Positions 1-8,674 of a stretch of 64,000 nucleotides of DNA are shown here, piece after piece. Made by a program: the position numbers and the translations under genes. How positions within the stretch are numbered: position 1 is the stretch's first letter; every line of letters begins with the position of its first letter. The stretch is from Halobellus limi. Lineage in GTDB: Archaea > Halobacteriota > Halobacteria > Halobacteriales > Haloferacaceae. Below the pieces are notes generated by a model. That model had not been told where the DNA came from. It saw only the letters and a list, made by a program, of their open reading frames with translations, and made no database searches. The stretch is taken from NCBI RefSeq assembly GCF_004799685.1, contig NZ_CP031311.1, positions 248,001 through 312,000 of the forward strand, given 5' to 3'.

Positions 1-1
1 C

Positions 2-115
2 CGGACCGTCGGCGAGGCGATGGCCGACGCGGGCGTCGACGTCGACGTCGACGCCGGCATCGCGGCCGCCGAGGACGAACTCGACGTGACCGAGACGGCC
101 TCCGCGGACGACTGA
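2..115 (+). CDS. C-terminal fragment of an unidentified protein
   Basis: The reading frame is open from the window edge to a TGA at 113-115. The visible tail is 37 residues, acidic and Ala/Asp/Val-rich, with an alternating Val-Asp stretch and an acidic end (TASADD). This fits a haloarchaeal protein terminus. No domain can be recognised from so short a piece, so no function is given. It converges with the membrane gene that follows on the opposite strand. Confidence 0.5.
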   Translation, partial: RTVGEAMADAGVDVDVDAGIAAAEDELDVTETASADD

Positions 116-137
116 TACTGTCGAGCACGACGCAGGG

Positions 138-821
138 TCACTCGCCTCCGCCCGCGGCCTCGTTCTCCAACCGGCGGACGCGAATCGCGAGCGCCAGAAA
201 CGTCGCGAGTATGGTCAGACTGACGGCCGCGGCCGCGGCGACGTCGTGGGCGCGGGTGGCGTGGTCGCCGCCGACGACGAACTCCGGGCCGAAGTACGCG
301 TGGTGGTAGTCGCCGACGACGGGGAGGAGGTAATCGACCACGTCGTTGAAGCCGAACCAGGCCGCGGCGAGGCCGACGCTCGGGACTGTGAACTCGGCGT
401 ACCGGTAGATCACGAACGCCTGGAGCCCCATCCCGAGGTGACTGACGAACAGGAACCAGAGGTAGGGATCGCCGCTCGTGAGCACGTCGTTGATCGCGAG
501 TTGGACGACGACCACCCAGAGGCCGTACTTCAGGTTCCCGACGAACGCCAGCGCGTGAATCCAGTCGCGGTCTCGGCCGAGCTTCCACGACCCGAGGCTC
601 GCGGCCATGAGGACCGTCGCGAGGGGACTGTCGGGAACGACGGGCCACATCACGAGCGGCGTGTGCAGGAGCTGAAACCGGTAGTACCAGAAGCCGAACG
701 CGGTGCCCGCGAGGTTGACGGCGACCACCACCCAGGCGAGGCGGAGCGTCGCCGTCTCGACCCGATCGGGCAGCGGCGCGAGGTACGCGGGGAGGTCGTC
801 GCCGCGGGGAATCGACGCCAT
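138..821 (-). CDS. DUF1405-like multi-pass membrane protein
   Basis: This is a 227-residue integral membrane protein with about six hydrophobic segments. The early segment has a Trp/Tyr-rich patch (FWYYRFQL), followed by LWFLFVSHLGMG and a C-terminal membrane helix ending in a basic stretch (RVRRLEN). Length and pattern match the DUF1405 family of uncharacterised archaeal and Firmicutes membrane proteins. The family assignment is from memory of its pattern. The frame stays open further upstream, but that part is low-complexity Arg/Thr/Pro sequence with no membrane character, so the ATG at 821 (MASIPRGDDL) is chosen. The gene is divergent from metY; the roughly 265 nt between them must hold both promoters. 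Confidence 0.75.
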   Translation of the reverse strand: MASIPRGDDLPAYLAPLPDRVETATLRLAWVVVAVNLAGTAFGFWYYRFQLLHTPLVMWPVVPDSPLATVLMAASLGSWKLGRDRDWIHALAFVGNLKYGLWVVVVQLAINDVLTSGDPYLWFLFVSHLGMGLQAFVIYRYAEFTVPSVGLAAAWFGFNDVVDYLLPVVGDYHHAYFGPEFVVGGDHATRAHDVAAAAAVSLTILATFLALAIRVRRLENEAAGGGE

Positions 822-1048
822 CGTGCGTACCGTCTCGCCGCCAGCGACATAGGTATTTGTCGGGACCGCGGTCGCCGGCGGACGGTCGGACCGGTCCGTC
901 GAGAGCGCGGCAGCGCGGTTCGTCCGCCGGGGGACGGCCGCCGTCGAACGCGACGCCGCTCTCGTCGGTAGCGAGACGACCGAGCCGCAGATCCGGGGAA
1001 CCGGGGTGCCGAAGGGACTCCCGCCGTGCCCCCGACCGTAACCGCTGG

Positions 1049-1056
1049 TTATAAGC
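1049..1056 (+). promoter_or_regulatory. TATA-like element of the metY-metX operon
   Basis: TTATAAGC lies about 31 nt upstream of the metY ATG at 1087. That spacing would give a very short leader. A second AT-rich patch (CATATAAC) sits immediately before the start and is too close to act as the TATA box. Confidence 0.5.
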
Positions 1057-1086
1057 CCTCGAACGAATATGCATATAACACATAGT

Positions 1087-2460
1087 ATGGTCGATGGGTT
1101 CCACACCCGGAGTCTGCACGCCGGCCAGGAGCCGGACGAGGTGACGGGCGCTCGCGCGCCGCCGATCTATCAGACCACCTCCTACGCCTTCGAGGACGCC
1201 GACCACGCCGCGGACCTCTACGCGTTGGAGGCCGACGGCGACGTCTACTCGCGGATCTCGAACCCGACGACGCGGGTCCTGGAGGACCGACTCGCCGCGC
1301 TGGAGGGCGGCGTCGCCGCGGTCGCGACCGCCTCGGGGATGGCCGCCCTGGACTCGGCGACGAGCGTCCTCGCAAGCGCCGGCGACAACGTCGTCGCGAG
1401 CGCCGATATGTACGGCGGCACCGCCACGTACCTCACGAAGATGGCGACGCGCCGCGGCGTCGACGTCCGGGTCGTGGACACCCTCGACTACGAGGCGTAC
1501 GCCGAAGAGATCGACGAGGACACCGCCTTCGTCCACGTCGAGACCATCGCCAACCCGTCGCTGAAGACGCCCGACTTCGAGCGGCTCGCGGACGTCGCCC
1601 ACGCCGAGGCCGCGCCGCTCGTCGTCGACAACACGTTCGCGACGCCGTACCTCTGCCGCCCGATCGAACACGGCGCGGATATCGTCTGGGAATCGACGAC
1701 GAAGTGGATCCACGGGTCGGGCACGACCGTCGGTGGCGTCCTCGTCGACGGCGGCACCTTCCCCTGGGAACACGCCGACTACGACGAGCTTTCCGGCGAG
1801 AACCCCGCGTTCGGCGTCGACTTCGTCGAGCGCTACGGCGACGCCGCCTTCGCCAACGTCGCCCGCCAGCGCGCGCTGCGGACGCTCGGAAACCAGCAGT
1901 CGCCCTTCGACGCCTGGCAGACGATCCAGGGGCTCGAAACCCTGCCGCTCCGGATGCAGCGTCACTGCGAGAACGCCCGCGCGGTCGCGGAGTTCCTCCG
2001 CGACCACGGGGACGTCGCCTGGGTGTCGTATCCGGGCTTCGAGGACCACCCGACGCACGAGAACGCGCGGCGGTACCTCGGATCCGGCGGCGACGCGAGC
2101 GAACGTGGCGACGCCGACGACGACGCCGGCGAATTCGGCGGGATGGTCACGTTCGGCCTGGCCGGCGGCTTCGAGGCGGCCAAGCGGACCTGCGAGGAGA
2201 CCGACCTCGCCTCCTTCCTCGCGAACGTCGGCGACGCGAAGACGCTCGTGATCCACCCCGCGTCGACGACGCACGCGCAGCTGTCGGAAGAGGAACAGCG
2301 CGCCGCGGGCCTCAGCCCCGAGATGCTGCGGCTCTCGGTCGGGATCGAGGACGCCGACGACGTGATCGCCGACCTGGATCGGGCGATCCGCGCCGCGACC
2401 CGAGACGTTTCGGGGGCGGGCGACGAAGGGGGCAGGGACGGAGGAGACGACGAGCGATGA
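1087..2460 (+). CDS. metY: O-acetylhomoserine sulfhydrylase (PLP-dependent, MetY type)
   Basis: This 457-residue enzyme belongs to the Cys/Met-metabolism PLP family. It makes homocysteine from O-acetylhomoserine and sulfide. Family marks seen are the N-terminal [11 protein letters not shown], the YQTTSY segment, a VYSRISNPT loop, and the PLP lysine at about residue 206 in [11 protein letters not shown]. Compared with the paralogue at 4725-6023 it carries an acidic insertion at about residues 336-351 and an acidic Gly/Asp tail. The ATG at 1087 is preferred over the in-frame ATG at 1069 because MVDGFHTRS aligns with family N-termini. metX begins 16 nt after its stop, so the two are probably co-transcribed. 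The enzyme's exact acceptor/donor preference cannot be read from sequence. Confidence 0.9.
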   Translation: MVDGFHTRSLHAGQEPDEVTGARAPPIYQTTSYAFEDADHAADLYALEADGDVYSRISNPTTRVLEDRLAALEGGVAAVATASGMAALDSATSVLASAGDNVVASADMYGGTATYLTKMATRRGVDVRVVDTLDYEAYAEEIDEDTAFVHVETIANPSLKTPDFERLADVAHAEAAPLVVDNTFATPYLCRPIEHGADIVWESTTKWIHGSGTTVGGVLVDGGTFPWEHADYDELSGENPAFGVDFVERYGDAAFANVARQRALRTLGNQQSPFDAWQTIQGLETLPLRMQRHCENARAVAEFLRDHGDVAWVSYPGFEDHPTHENARRYLGSGGDASERGDADDDAGEFGGMVTFGLAGGFEAAKRTCEETDLASFLANVGDAKTLVIHPASTTHAQLSEEEQRAAGLSPEMLRLSVGIEDADDVIADLDRAIRAATRDVSGAGDEGGRDGGDDER

Positions 2461-2476
2461 GGGGGAGACCGACACG

Positions 2477-3682
2477 ATGAAAACCGAAAGCGGCACCGTC
2501 GACCTCGGCCGGTTCGACTTCGCCTCCGGCGACGAGATCGAGAACCTCGAAGTCGCCTACGAGTCCTACGGCGAGTTCGACGGCGACAACGCGGTGTTAG
2601 TCTGTCACGCCCTCACCGGCAGTCAGAACGTCGCGGGCTACGGCTCGGAGACGACCGGGCAGGCCCGCGCGTGGTGGAACGACATCGTCGGCCCGGGAAA
2701 GGCCATCGACACTAACGAGTACTACGTCGTCTGCGCCAACATCCCCGGGTCGTGTTACGGCACCACCGGGCCCTCCTCGGAGGACGCCGAGGGCGAGGTG
2801 TACGGCACGGACTTCCCGCCCGTCACCGTCGGCGACTGGACGCGCTCGCAGCGACTGCTGCTGGATCAACTCGGCGTCGGCCGCCTCCACGCGGTGGTCG
2901 GCGGCAGCGTCGGCGGGATGAACGCCCTCGACTGGGCGAAGCGCTACCCCGACGACGCCCGCTACGTCGTCTCCGTCGCCGCCGCGGCCCGCCTCGACGC
3001 GCAGTGTCTCGCGCTCGACGCCGTCGCGCGCCGGGCGATCACCACCGATCCGAACTGGAACGGCGGCGAGTACTACGACCGAGACGAGAAGCCGACCGAC
3101 GGCCTCGCGATCGCCCGGCAGATCGGGCACATTATGTACCTCTCGAAGTCGTCGATGGAGCAGAAGTTCGGTCGCCGCGCGGCCGGTCGCGACGCCAGAC
3201 GCGACTCCTTCCCGTCGGATCCGGCCGCGGCCTTTTTTCCCTACCGCGACGTGGAGTCGTACCTCGACTACCAGGCCGAGAAGTTCGTCGACCGCTTCGA
3301 CGCCAACTCCTACCTCTATCTCACCCGCGCGATGGACGACTACGACCTCGCGGAGGGGTACGAGGACGACGCCCGCGCCGTCGCGGCCTTCGAGGGCGAG
3401 GCGCTGTTGCTCTCTTTCACCGGCGACTGGCACTTCACCACCGAGCAGTCAGAGACGGTCGCGGCCGCGTTCCGCGAGAAAGACGTTCCGGTCGCGCACC
3501 ACGTGATCGACTCCGATCACGGCCACGACGCGTTCCTCGTCGAACCCGAGAAGGTCGGGCCGCCGCTCCGGGACTTCCTCGACGCCGGCGTCGAGGGGCG
3601 CGCCGTCCACGACACCGACGAACCGGACGCCGACTCCGGGACCGACTTCGCGCCCGTGCACGCCTCGCTGTTCAGTCAGTGA
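2477..3682 (+). CDS. metX: homoserine O-acetyltransferase
   Basis: This is a 401-residue alpha/beta hydrolase that acetylates (or succinylates) homoserine and so supplies the substrate of the preceding MetY. The nucleophile elbow is GGSVGG with Ser144. The C-terminal half carries the expected Asp ([12 protein letters not shown]) and His (DSDHGHDAF). Other family signatures are [16 protein letters not shown] and [10 protein letters not shown]. The family is normally 350-400 residues; the extra length is an acidic tail. Start codon and spacing fit translation soon after metY. Acetyl versus succinyl specificity is inferred from the MetX class, not proven. Confidence 0.92.
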   Translation: MKTESGTVDLGRFDFASGDEIENLEVAYESYGEFDGDNAVLVCHALTGSQNVAGYGSETTGQARAWWNDIVGPGKAIDTNEYYVVCANIPGSCYGTTGPSSEDAEGEVYGTDFPPVTVGDWTRSQRLLLDQLGVGRLHAVVGGSVGGMNALDWAKRYPDDARYVVSVAAAARLDAQCLALDAVARRAITTDPNWNGGEYYDRDEKPTDGLAIARQIGHIMYLSKSSMEQKFGRRAAGRDARRDSFPSDPAAAFFPYRDVESYLDYQAEKFVDRFDANSYLYLTRAMDDYDLAEGYEDDARAVAAFEGEALLLSFTGDWHFTTEQSETVAAAFREKDVPVAHHVIDSDHGHDAFLVEPEKVGPPLRDFLDAGVEGRAVHDTDEPDADSGTDFAPVHASLFSQ

Positions 3683-3704
3683 TCGGGCCGGACGGACGCT
3701 GCCG

Positions 3705-4154
3705 CTACGCGCTCCGGAGGAAGTACGCCAGCGGCACCAGACTGACACCGACGCCGACGGCCGAGAGGACGAGCAACTGCGCGCCCAGATACAGCAGGCC
3801 CGCACCGAGCACGCCGACCACGACGGTTCCGACGGCGAAGTTGAAGAGGAAATCGAGTCCGGCGTCGGACTCTCTCGGAACCGCGGCCACGGCGAAGATG
3901 AAGAAATGGACGCTCAGCGGGACCGCCGCGAGGACGGCGTATCCGACGTCGACCCACCGCCGCGGTAACGTCGTCGCCGCGGCGAAGACGCGGAGCGTCT
4001 CGACCGACTGGAGGTAGAACTCCCCGACGCCCTGCAGGAGCAGATCGAGAACGGAGGCTGGCGGACCGGACGTCGTCGCGAGCACGATCGAGACGCCGAC
4101 GAATCCCCAGGCCAGCAGCCACAGCGCCGAGGCGACGAACATCACTCGTCTCAT
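3705..4154 (-). CDS. small membrane protein of unknown function
   Basis: The predicted protein has 149 residues. An N-terminal hydrophobic segment (VMFVASALWLLAWGF) is followed by at least three more, the last ending at the C-terminus (LVPLAYFLRSA). The longer open frame upstream is Arg/Thr/Pro low-complexity, so the ATG at 4154 (MRRVMFVAS) is chosen. It sits between metX and a second small membrane gene and converges with metX. No family is recognised. Confidence 0.65.
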   Translation of the reverse strand: MRRVMFVASALWLLAWGFVGVSIVLATTSGPPASVLDLLLQGVGEFYLQSVETLRVFAAATTLPRRWVDVGYAVLAAVPLSVHFFIFAVAAVPRESDAGLDFLFNFAVGTVVVGVLGAGLLYLGAQLLVLSAVGVGVSLVPLAYFLRSA

Positions 4155-4233
4155 CCCGACAAGTCCTGAAAAATCCTGCCGTGTCCGTCGCCGAACCCGA
4201 ACGCACTTTTCGGTCCGCCCCCTCGTCGGAGGT

Positions 4234-4605
4234 ATGTCTCCATCGGTGTTCCTGACCCGCCTCGTCGGCCTGCTCGTCGCCGTCGCGGGCGGCGTGCTCG
4301 CGTGGGGCGGCTTCCTGGTCCCGGTGGCCGGCGCGCGCGGCGTCGATCTGCTCGCGCGCGGTGCCGTCGCGAACGTCGTCGTCGCCGGCGGGATCGCCGG
4401 AATCGCCTTCGTCGTGGCCGGTCTCGCCGTGCTGATCGATCGCGGCCGTGGGTTCGCCGTTTCGGTCGGCGGCTCGGTCCTCGTCGCGGCCGTTTTCCTC
4501 CTCGCGGTCGGCACCGACTCGACGTCGAGCGTCCTCGGCGTCGCCGTCGTCGCGCTCGGACTGCTGTTCGCCGGGGCGTCGGTCGGGCGCCGCTCGACGC
4601 CCTGA
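4234..4605 (+). CDS. small four-helix membrane protein of unknown function
   Basis: The 123-residue protein is almost wholly hydrophobic. It has four Gly/Ala/Val-rich membrane helices (starting at about residues 7, 47, 73 and 98) and a short basic C-terminus (GRRSTP). A GGAGGT stretch directly precedes the ATG at 4234 and may help initiation. It is divergent from the membrane gene at 3705-4154. Function is unknown. Confidence 0.65.
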   Translation: MSPSVFLTRLVGLLVAVAGGVLAWGGFLVPVAGARGVDLLARGAVANVVVAGGIAGIAFVVAGLAVLIDRGRGFAVSVGGSVLVAAVFLLAVGTDSTSSVLGVAVVALGLLFAGASVGRRSTP

Positions 4606-4724
4606 GCGACGTCGATCCCCGTCTCGGACGAAGAACGATCGACTGCACCGAGGCCGCCGTCGCAGATACCGGCGGAAATTGCTCACGTCACGTCGATTAG
4701 GATTCCCCTCCGAGAAGGGCGGGT

Positions 4725-6023
4725 ATGGCAGACGAAAACGAGAAACCGCTCGGGTTCGGAACCCGCAGCCTCCACGCTGGGCAGGAACCGGACTCGGCCA
4801 CCGGCGCGCGCGCACCGCCGATCTATCAGACCACTTCCTACGTCTTCGACGACGCCGAGGACGCCGCGGGGCAGTTCGCTCTGGAGAAAGAGGGCTTCAT
4901 TTACAGCCGGCTGATGAACCCGACGGTCGCGACGCTGCAGGAACGCCTCGCGTCGCTGGAGGGCGGTATCGGCGCCGCGGCGACGTCCTCCGGGATGGCC
5001 GCGCTCGACCTCGCGACGTTCCTCCTGGCCTCCGCCGGCGACAACGTCGTCACGGCGTCGTCGCTGTACGGCGGCACCTACACGTACTTCACGCACACCG
5101 TCGAGCGCCGCGGCATCACGACGAAGTTCGTCGACACGCTCGATTACGAGGCCTACGAGGAGGCCATCGACGAGGACACCGCCTACGTCCACCTCGAGAC
5201 GATCGGCAACCCCGCGCTCGTCACGCCCGACATCGAGCGCATCGCCGACATCGCTCACGATCACGACGTCCCGTTGCTCGTCGACAACACGTTCGCGACG
5301 CCGTATCTCTGCCGCCCGATCGAGCACGGCGCGGACCTGGTGTGGAACTCCACGACGAAGTGGATCCACGGCGCGGGCACGACCATCGGAGGGATCCTCG
5401 TCGACGGCGGGTCGTTCCCCTGGAGCGAGAACGCCGAGAAGTACCCCGAGATCGGCGCCTCGAACCCCGCCTACCACGGCGTCAACTTCGCCGAGCGCTT
5501 CGGCGACGCGGCGTTCACCTACGCCGCCATCGCCCGCGGCCTGCGCGACCTCGGCAACGCCCAGTCGCCGTTCGACGCGTGGAACACCATCGAGAAACTG
5601 GAGTCGCTGCCGATGCGGATGGAGCGCCACTGCGAGAACGCGCTTGCGGTCGCGGAGTTCCTCGAAGACCACGAGGCGGTCTCGTGGGTCAACTACCCCG
5701 GACTGGAGAGCCACGAGACCCACGAGGAGGCTTCTGAGTACCTCGAGGGCGGCTACGGCGGGATGATCACCTTCGGTCTGGAAGCCGGCTACGACGCCGC
5801 TCGCGACACCGTCGACAACGTCGAACTCGCCTCGCTGCTCGCGAACGTCGGCGACGCGAAGACGCTCGTGATCCACCCGGCGTCGACGACTCACCAGCAA
5901 CTGACCGAAGAGGAGCAGGCGGCCGCGGGCGTGACGCCGGACATGGTCCGCCTGTCGGTCGGCATCGAGGACGTCGGCGACATCATCGCGGACTTAGAGC
6001 AGGCGATCGAATCGGCGACCTGA
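4725..6023 (+). CDS. metY: second O-acetylhomoserine sulfhydrylase paralogue
   Basis: The 432-residue protein is a close paralogue of the MetY at 1087-2460. The [11 protein letters not shown] start, YQTTSYVF, NPTVATLQ loop, and PLP lysine at about residue 212 in [11 protein letters not shown] are all kept, as are long identical blocks near the C-terminus ([14 protein letters not shown]). It lacks the acidic insertion and acidic tail of the first copy. It lies 1 kb past metX with its own upstream region. The pair may divide sulfide versus other thiol donors, or biosynthetic versus catabolic roles; which is which cannot be told from sequence. Confidence 0.88.
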   Translation: MADENEKPLGFGTRSLHAGQEPDSATGARAPPIYQTTSYVFDDAEDAAGQFALEKEGFIYSRLMNPTVATLQERLASLEGGIGAAATSSGMAALDLATFLLASAGDNVVTASSLYGGTYTYFTHTVERRGITTKFVDTLDYEAYEEAIDEDTAYVHLETIGNPALVTPDIERIADIAHDHDVPLLVDNTFATPYLCRPIEHGADLVWNSTTKWIHGAGTTIGGILVDGGSFPWSENAEKYPEIGASNPAYHGVNFAERFGDAAFTYAAIARGLRDLGNAQSPFDAWNTIEKLESLPMRMERHCENALAVAEFLEDHEAVSWVNYPGLESHETHEEASEYLEGGYGGMITFGLEAGYDAARDTVDNVELASLLANVGDAKTLVIHPASTTHQQLTEEEQAAAGVTPDMVRLSVGIEDVGDIIADLEQAIESAT

Positions 6024-6366
6024 GGGGCGTGATGGAGTCGGCCACTCGGCACCGGTGATGGAGTCGTCCACTCGGCGCCGGTGATCCGATCGTGCGGCCG
6101 GCGCGCCGACGATTAGACTTTTTTGCTCTCGCAACTCTCCTCGACGGGCGTCGCGTTCGGCCCCGCTGTCGGCGATCGCCCCCTACGTGCGCTTCGCGAC
6201 GACGCCCGTCCGATCGACGATCGAACGTATCCCGGCGTGACGACCGAACGTGTTCCCGATTGTGTCGCCGTTCGGGCAGAAACCGGGCAGTCTTTTGCTA
6301 TCAATCCGGTGACGGAGGCGAACTGAACAGCAAAGTCTAATGGGATGGCATACAAACCGCCTGCTG
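6024..6366 (+). other. 343-nt intergenic region before ferredoxin
   Basis: This gap holds the 26-bp direct repeat at 6030-6081 and a mixed-composition stretch with no convincing coding frame. A TATA-like GTCTAATG at about 6335-6342 lies roughly 25 nt before the ferredoxin ATG. No RNA gene was recognised. Confidence 0.5.
6030..6081 (+). repeat. two-copy 26-bp direct repeat
   Basis: Copies at 6030-6055 and 6056-6081 both start TGATGGAGTCG and differ at two positions. They lie directly after the metY paralogue stop. They are probably replication slippage products; no function is evident. Confidence 0.85.
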
Positions 6367-6756
6367 ATGCCTACCGTAGAATACCTCAACTACGAAGTGC
6401 TGGACGACCAGGGCTGGGATATGGACGACGACGACCTCTTCGAGAAGGCCGCTGACGCCGGGCTGGACGACGAGGACTACGGCTCTCTCGAAGTCAATCA
6501 GGGCGAGTACATCCTCGAAGCCGCCGAGGCACAGGGCTACGACTGGCCCTTCTCGTGCCGCGCCGGTGCGTGTGCGAACTGCGCGTCCATCCTCAAGGAG
6601 GGCGAAATCGACATGGACATGCAGCAGATCCTCTCCGACGAGGAGGTCGAAGAGAAGAACGTCCGTCTGACCTGCATCGGCTCGCCGGCGGCCGACGAGG
6701 TCAAGATCGTCTACAACGCGAAGCACCTGGACTACCTCCAGAACCGCGTCATCTAA
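6367..6756 (+). CDS. fer: 2Fe-2S ferredoxin (halophilic plant type)
   Basis: This 129-residue soluble electron carrier has the four cluster cysteines C64, C69, C72 (CRAGACANC) and C103 (LTCIGSP). The acidic N-terminal part is the halophile-specific insertion seen in haloarchaeal [2Fe-2S] ferredoxins, which serve 2-oxoacid oxidoreductases. An in-frame ATG 27 nt upstream exists, but [11 protein letters not shown] is the usual N-terminus of this family. The gene stands alone, as expected for a highly expressed housekeeping protein. Confidence 0.95.
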   Translation: MPTVEYLNYEVLDDQGWDMDDDDLFEKAADAGLDDEDYGSLEVNQGEYILEAAEAQGYDWPFSCRAGACANCASILKEGEIDMDMQQILSDEEVEEKNVRLTCIGSPAADEVKIVYNAKHLDYLQNRVI

Positions 6757-6915
6757 TTAACAGCGTAAAACGCTCGTTAAACAGATGCGGTCCCTTCGAG
6801 GGGTAGCGACAGTTCGGACCAGCTGTTTCCGGCCTGAACTAGCTCCCTCCTGACCGTTTTCTCTTCAGCACCAACTGCGTTCAGAACAGATCTGTGTTTT
6901 CGGGTTTCGTTCGGA

Positions 6916-8322
6916 CTATTCGGACAGTGTTTCAACGACGCTGTCAACTGTGAACAGACCGAGGCCGTCCCGCTCCTCGGCTGCTTCCTCCAGTGACGAC
7001 ACGAACCCGCTTCGGCTGAACAGTGCGTACTCGTAGTTCACGTCGCCGTCGGTCGGCGACCACTCGATTTCGGGTGCCTCCTGTTCAAGCTGGGCGAGAA
7101 CATCGTACCCCATCGGTTGCTGCTGGAATTTCGCTTCCCCGACCAGTAGCGTGTCGCCGTTCGTCGGGGCCACGATATCGATCTCGCGTCCGTCGGTGTC
7201 CCACCACCGACCCGGGGATTCCGTGAACGTGTACACGTCTCCGTACTCGTAGAGAACTGCCCGCTGACAGAGTCGTTCGAACGACGAACTGACGAAGTCC
7301 GGAAGATGTGGTTCGACCAGTTCGTCGTACGCATCCGCCCCGAACACTTCGTACCGAGACGAGCGACCGTGCACGAACCGGAACCAGAACGCGAACAGTT
7401 GGTCCCGGATTCGATATCGGCTGTTCCGACTCCGGGTGGGGTCAACGGTGACTGGGTACTTCTGCTCGATTATCTGGAGTTCCCGCAGGCGGGAGAGGTA
7501 GTAACTCGCGCTGTTGGCGTTGATACCAGCAGCCTGGATGATCTCGTTTCGCTTGTGGTCCCCCTCCGCCATCGCTTTCAGAACGGCGAAATACCGATCC
7601 ACCTCGTCCAGTTCCCGGTACAGGACGTCCTCGGGCTCCTCGTGGAGGCCGCCATCACGGAGAAGCAAGGTTTCCGTAATGTTTCCCTGGAGTGACTGCG
7701 TGTCGTCCACAGCACGGAGGTACTCCGGCGTCCCCCCGAACACGCCGTACGCGATCACCCGCTCAGCCGGCGCGTAGTTCGGGAAGAACTCCATCGCGGC
7801 AGCGAATGGTAGCGGGCCGATCTCGAGTTTTCCGTTCGGCCGTTTCGAGATTCGACCGTACAGCGGTGAACTCCCGTCGAGCGCGATCTTGTGTATCATC
7901 CCGATCGCCGAGCCAGTCAACACGAAAGTCGCAGCCGTATCAGCGACTTCGTGATCCCAGATCCGCTGGATGAGGGAGGGGAGCGCTTCGTTTTCGTCCA
8001 CGAGGTACGGGAACTCGTCGAGGATTACGATCGCATCCTGTTCAGCGAGGTACGTGAGAACGTTCTCCCAGTCTTTCCGAATCCGGTTAACTCCCGGGAA
8101 CACCGTTGCAGCATCAGCGATGAAGGAGTCGAGTTGCTGCTCTGTTGTCCCATGTGCAGCTTGATGGTACACCGCGTCGTCACGGTTTTCGATGGATTTG
8201 ACAACGAGCGCTGTCTTGCCCATCCGCCGACGTCCGTAGACGACGCTCAACTCCGCAGAGTCACTGTCGTATAAATCGTGGAGTCTGTCGAGTTCTTGTT
8301 CTCGGTTCACGAACGCAGGCAT
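6916..8322 (-). CDS. archaeal ATPase (ATPase_2/DUF234 type) with HTH and nuclease-like tail
   Basis: The 468-residue protein starts MPAFVNREQELDRL. It shows a Walker A-like GRRRMGKT at about residue 31 and a Walker B (VILDEFPYL). Next comes a sensor-like LTGS, then a winged-helix segment (AAGINANSASYYLSRLRELQI). The C-terminal DUF234 region holds EIDIVAP followed by LLVGEAKF, the spacing of a PD-(D/E)XK nuclease core. Family members are common in archaeal genomes and mobile regions; their role is poorly known. The gene uses more A/T-rich codons than its neighbours, suggesting transfer. The start is fixed by the family N-terminus and by a TATA box 24 nt upstream. Confidence 0.85.
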   Translation of the reverse strand: MPAFVNREQELDRLHDLYDSDSAELSVVYGRRRMGKTALVVKSIENRDDAVYHQAAHGTTEQQLDSFIADAATVFPGVNRIRKDWENVLTYLAEQDAIVILDEFPYLVDENEALPSLIQRIWDHEVADTAATFVLTGSAIGMIHKIALDGSSPLYGRISKRPNGKLEIGPLPFAAAMEFFPNYAPAERVIAYGVFGGTPEYLRAVDDTQSLQGNITETLLLRDGGLHEEPEDVLYRELDEVDRYFAVLKAMAEGDHKRNEIIQAAGINANSASYYLSRLRELQIIEQKYPVTVDPTRSRNSRYRIRDQLFAFWFRFVHGRSSRYEVFGADAYDELVEPHLPDFVSSSFERLCQRAVLYEYGDVYTFTESPGRWWDTDGREIDIVAPTNGDTLLVGEAKFQQQPMGYDVLAQLEQEAPEIEWSPTDGDVNYEYALFSRSGFVSSLEEAAEERDGLGLFTVDSVVETLSE

Positions 8323-8345
8323 ACCCCACCTTTGAACCACCAGCA

Positions 8346-8353
8346 CATAAAAG
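8346..8353 (-). promoter_or_regulatory. TATA box of the ATPase gene
   Basis: On the minus strand CTTTTATG lies 24 nt upstream of the ATG at 8322. This is the classic spacing for a leaderless haloarchaeal transcript. The repeat block at 8364-8400 lies immediately upstream of it. Confidence 0.6.
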
Positions 8354-8363
8354 GTGCAGATAG

Positions 8364-8400
8364 CGTAGCTCAGACTATCGTAGCTCAAACTACGGTAGTT
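8364..8400 (-). promoter_or_regulatory. operator-like repeat block upstream of the ATPase
   Basis: Two adjacent 15-bp direct repeats (plus strand CGTAGCTCAGACTAT at 8364-8378 and CGTAGCTCAAACTAC at 8379-8393) are followed by a short inverted repeat, AACTAC-G-GTAGTT, at 8388-8400. The block is phased at 15 bp and sits just upstream of the TATA box. This is the expected place for an archaeal activator or repressor, possibly the protein's own winged helix. Confidence 0.6.
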
Positions 8401-8674
8401 GGAACAACGGAACTTTAGAGTTTGTAAGTACGGGGTAAAGAGAACCGCGTCATCTGAGCCCGATCCCTGGCGCCCCACTCCCCCGACCGCGGTGGTCGGC
8501 GGCCGCAACGTCTCGAAGGTGCGCGAGCGCATCTTCGCTTCTCTGTTAACTCGTGCCGTGTCGTGCCGTCTCTGGTCTTCTTGCCCACCGGCGGTTTCGG
8601 GTCCCTTCCGATCTCTCGAACTCCTCTCGTGACGGCCTTCGCCCGGGAGGACGCCTTCGCTCCCCGGGACGTGG
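8401..8674 (+). other. gene-free stretch between ATPase promoter and kinase 3' end
   Basis: Together with the repeat block this makes a gap of about 350 nt. No coding frame has domain content or a promoter. A short imperfect direct repeat (GTGCCGTGTCGTGCCGTC) lies at about 8551-8568. Nothing else is recognisable. Confidence 0.4.

Noticed and set aside
4683-5900. A 405-codon minus-strand frame over the second metY
   Set aside because: Antisense to a PLP enzyme with all its signatures; no independent support.
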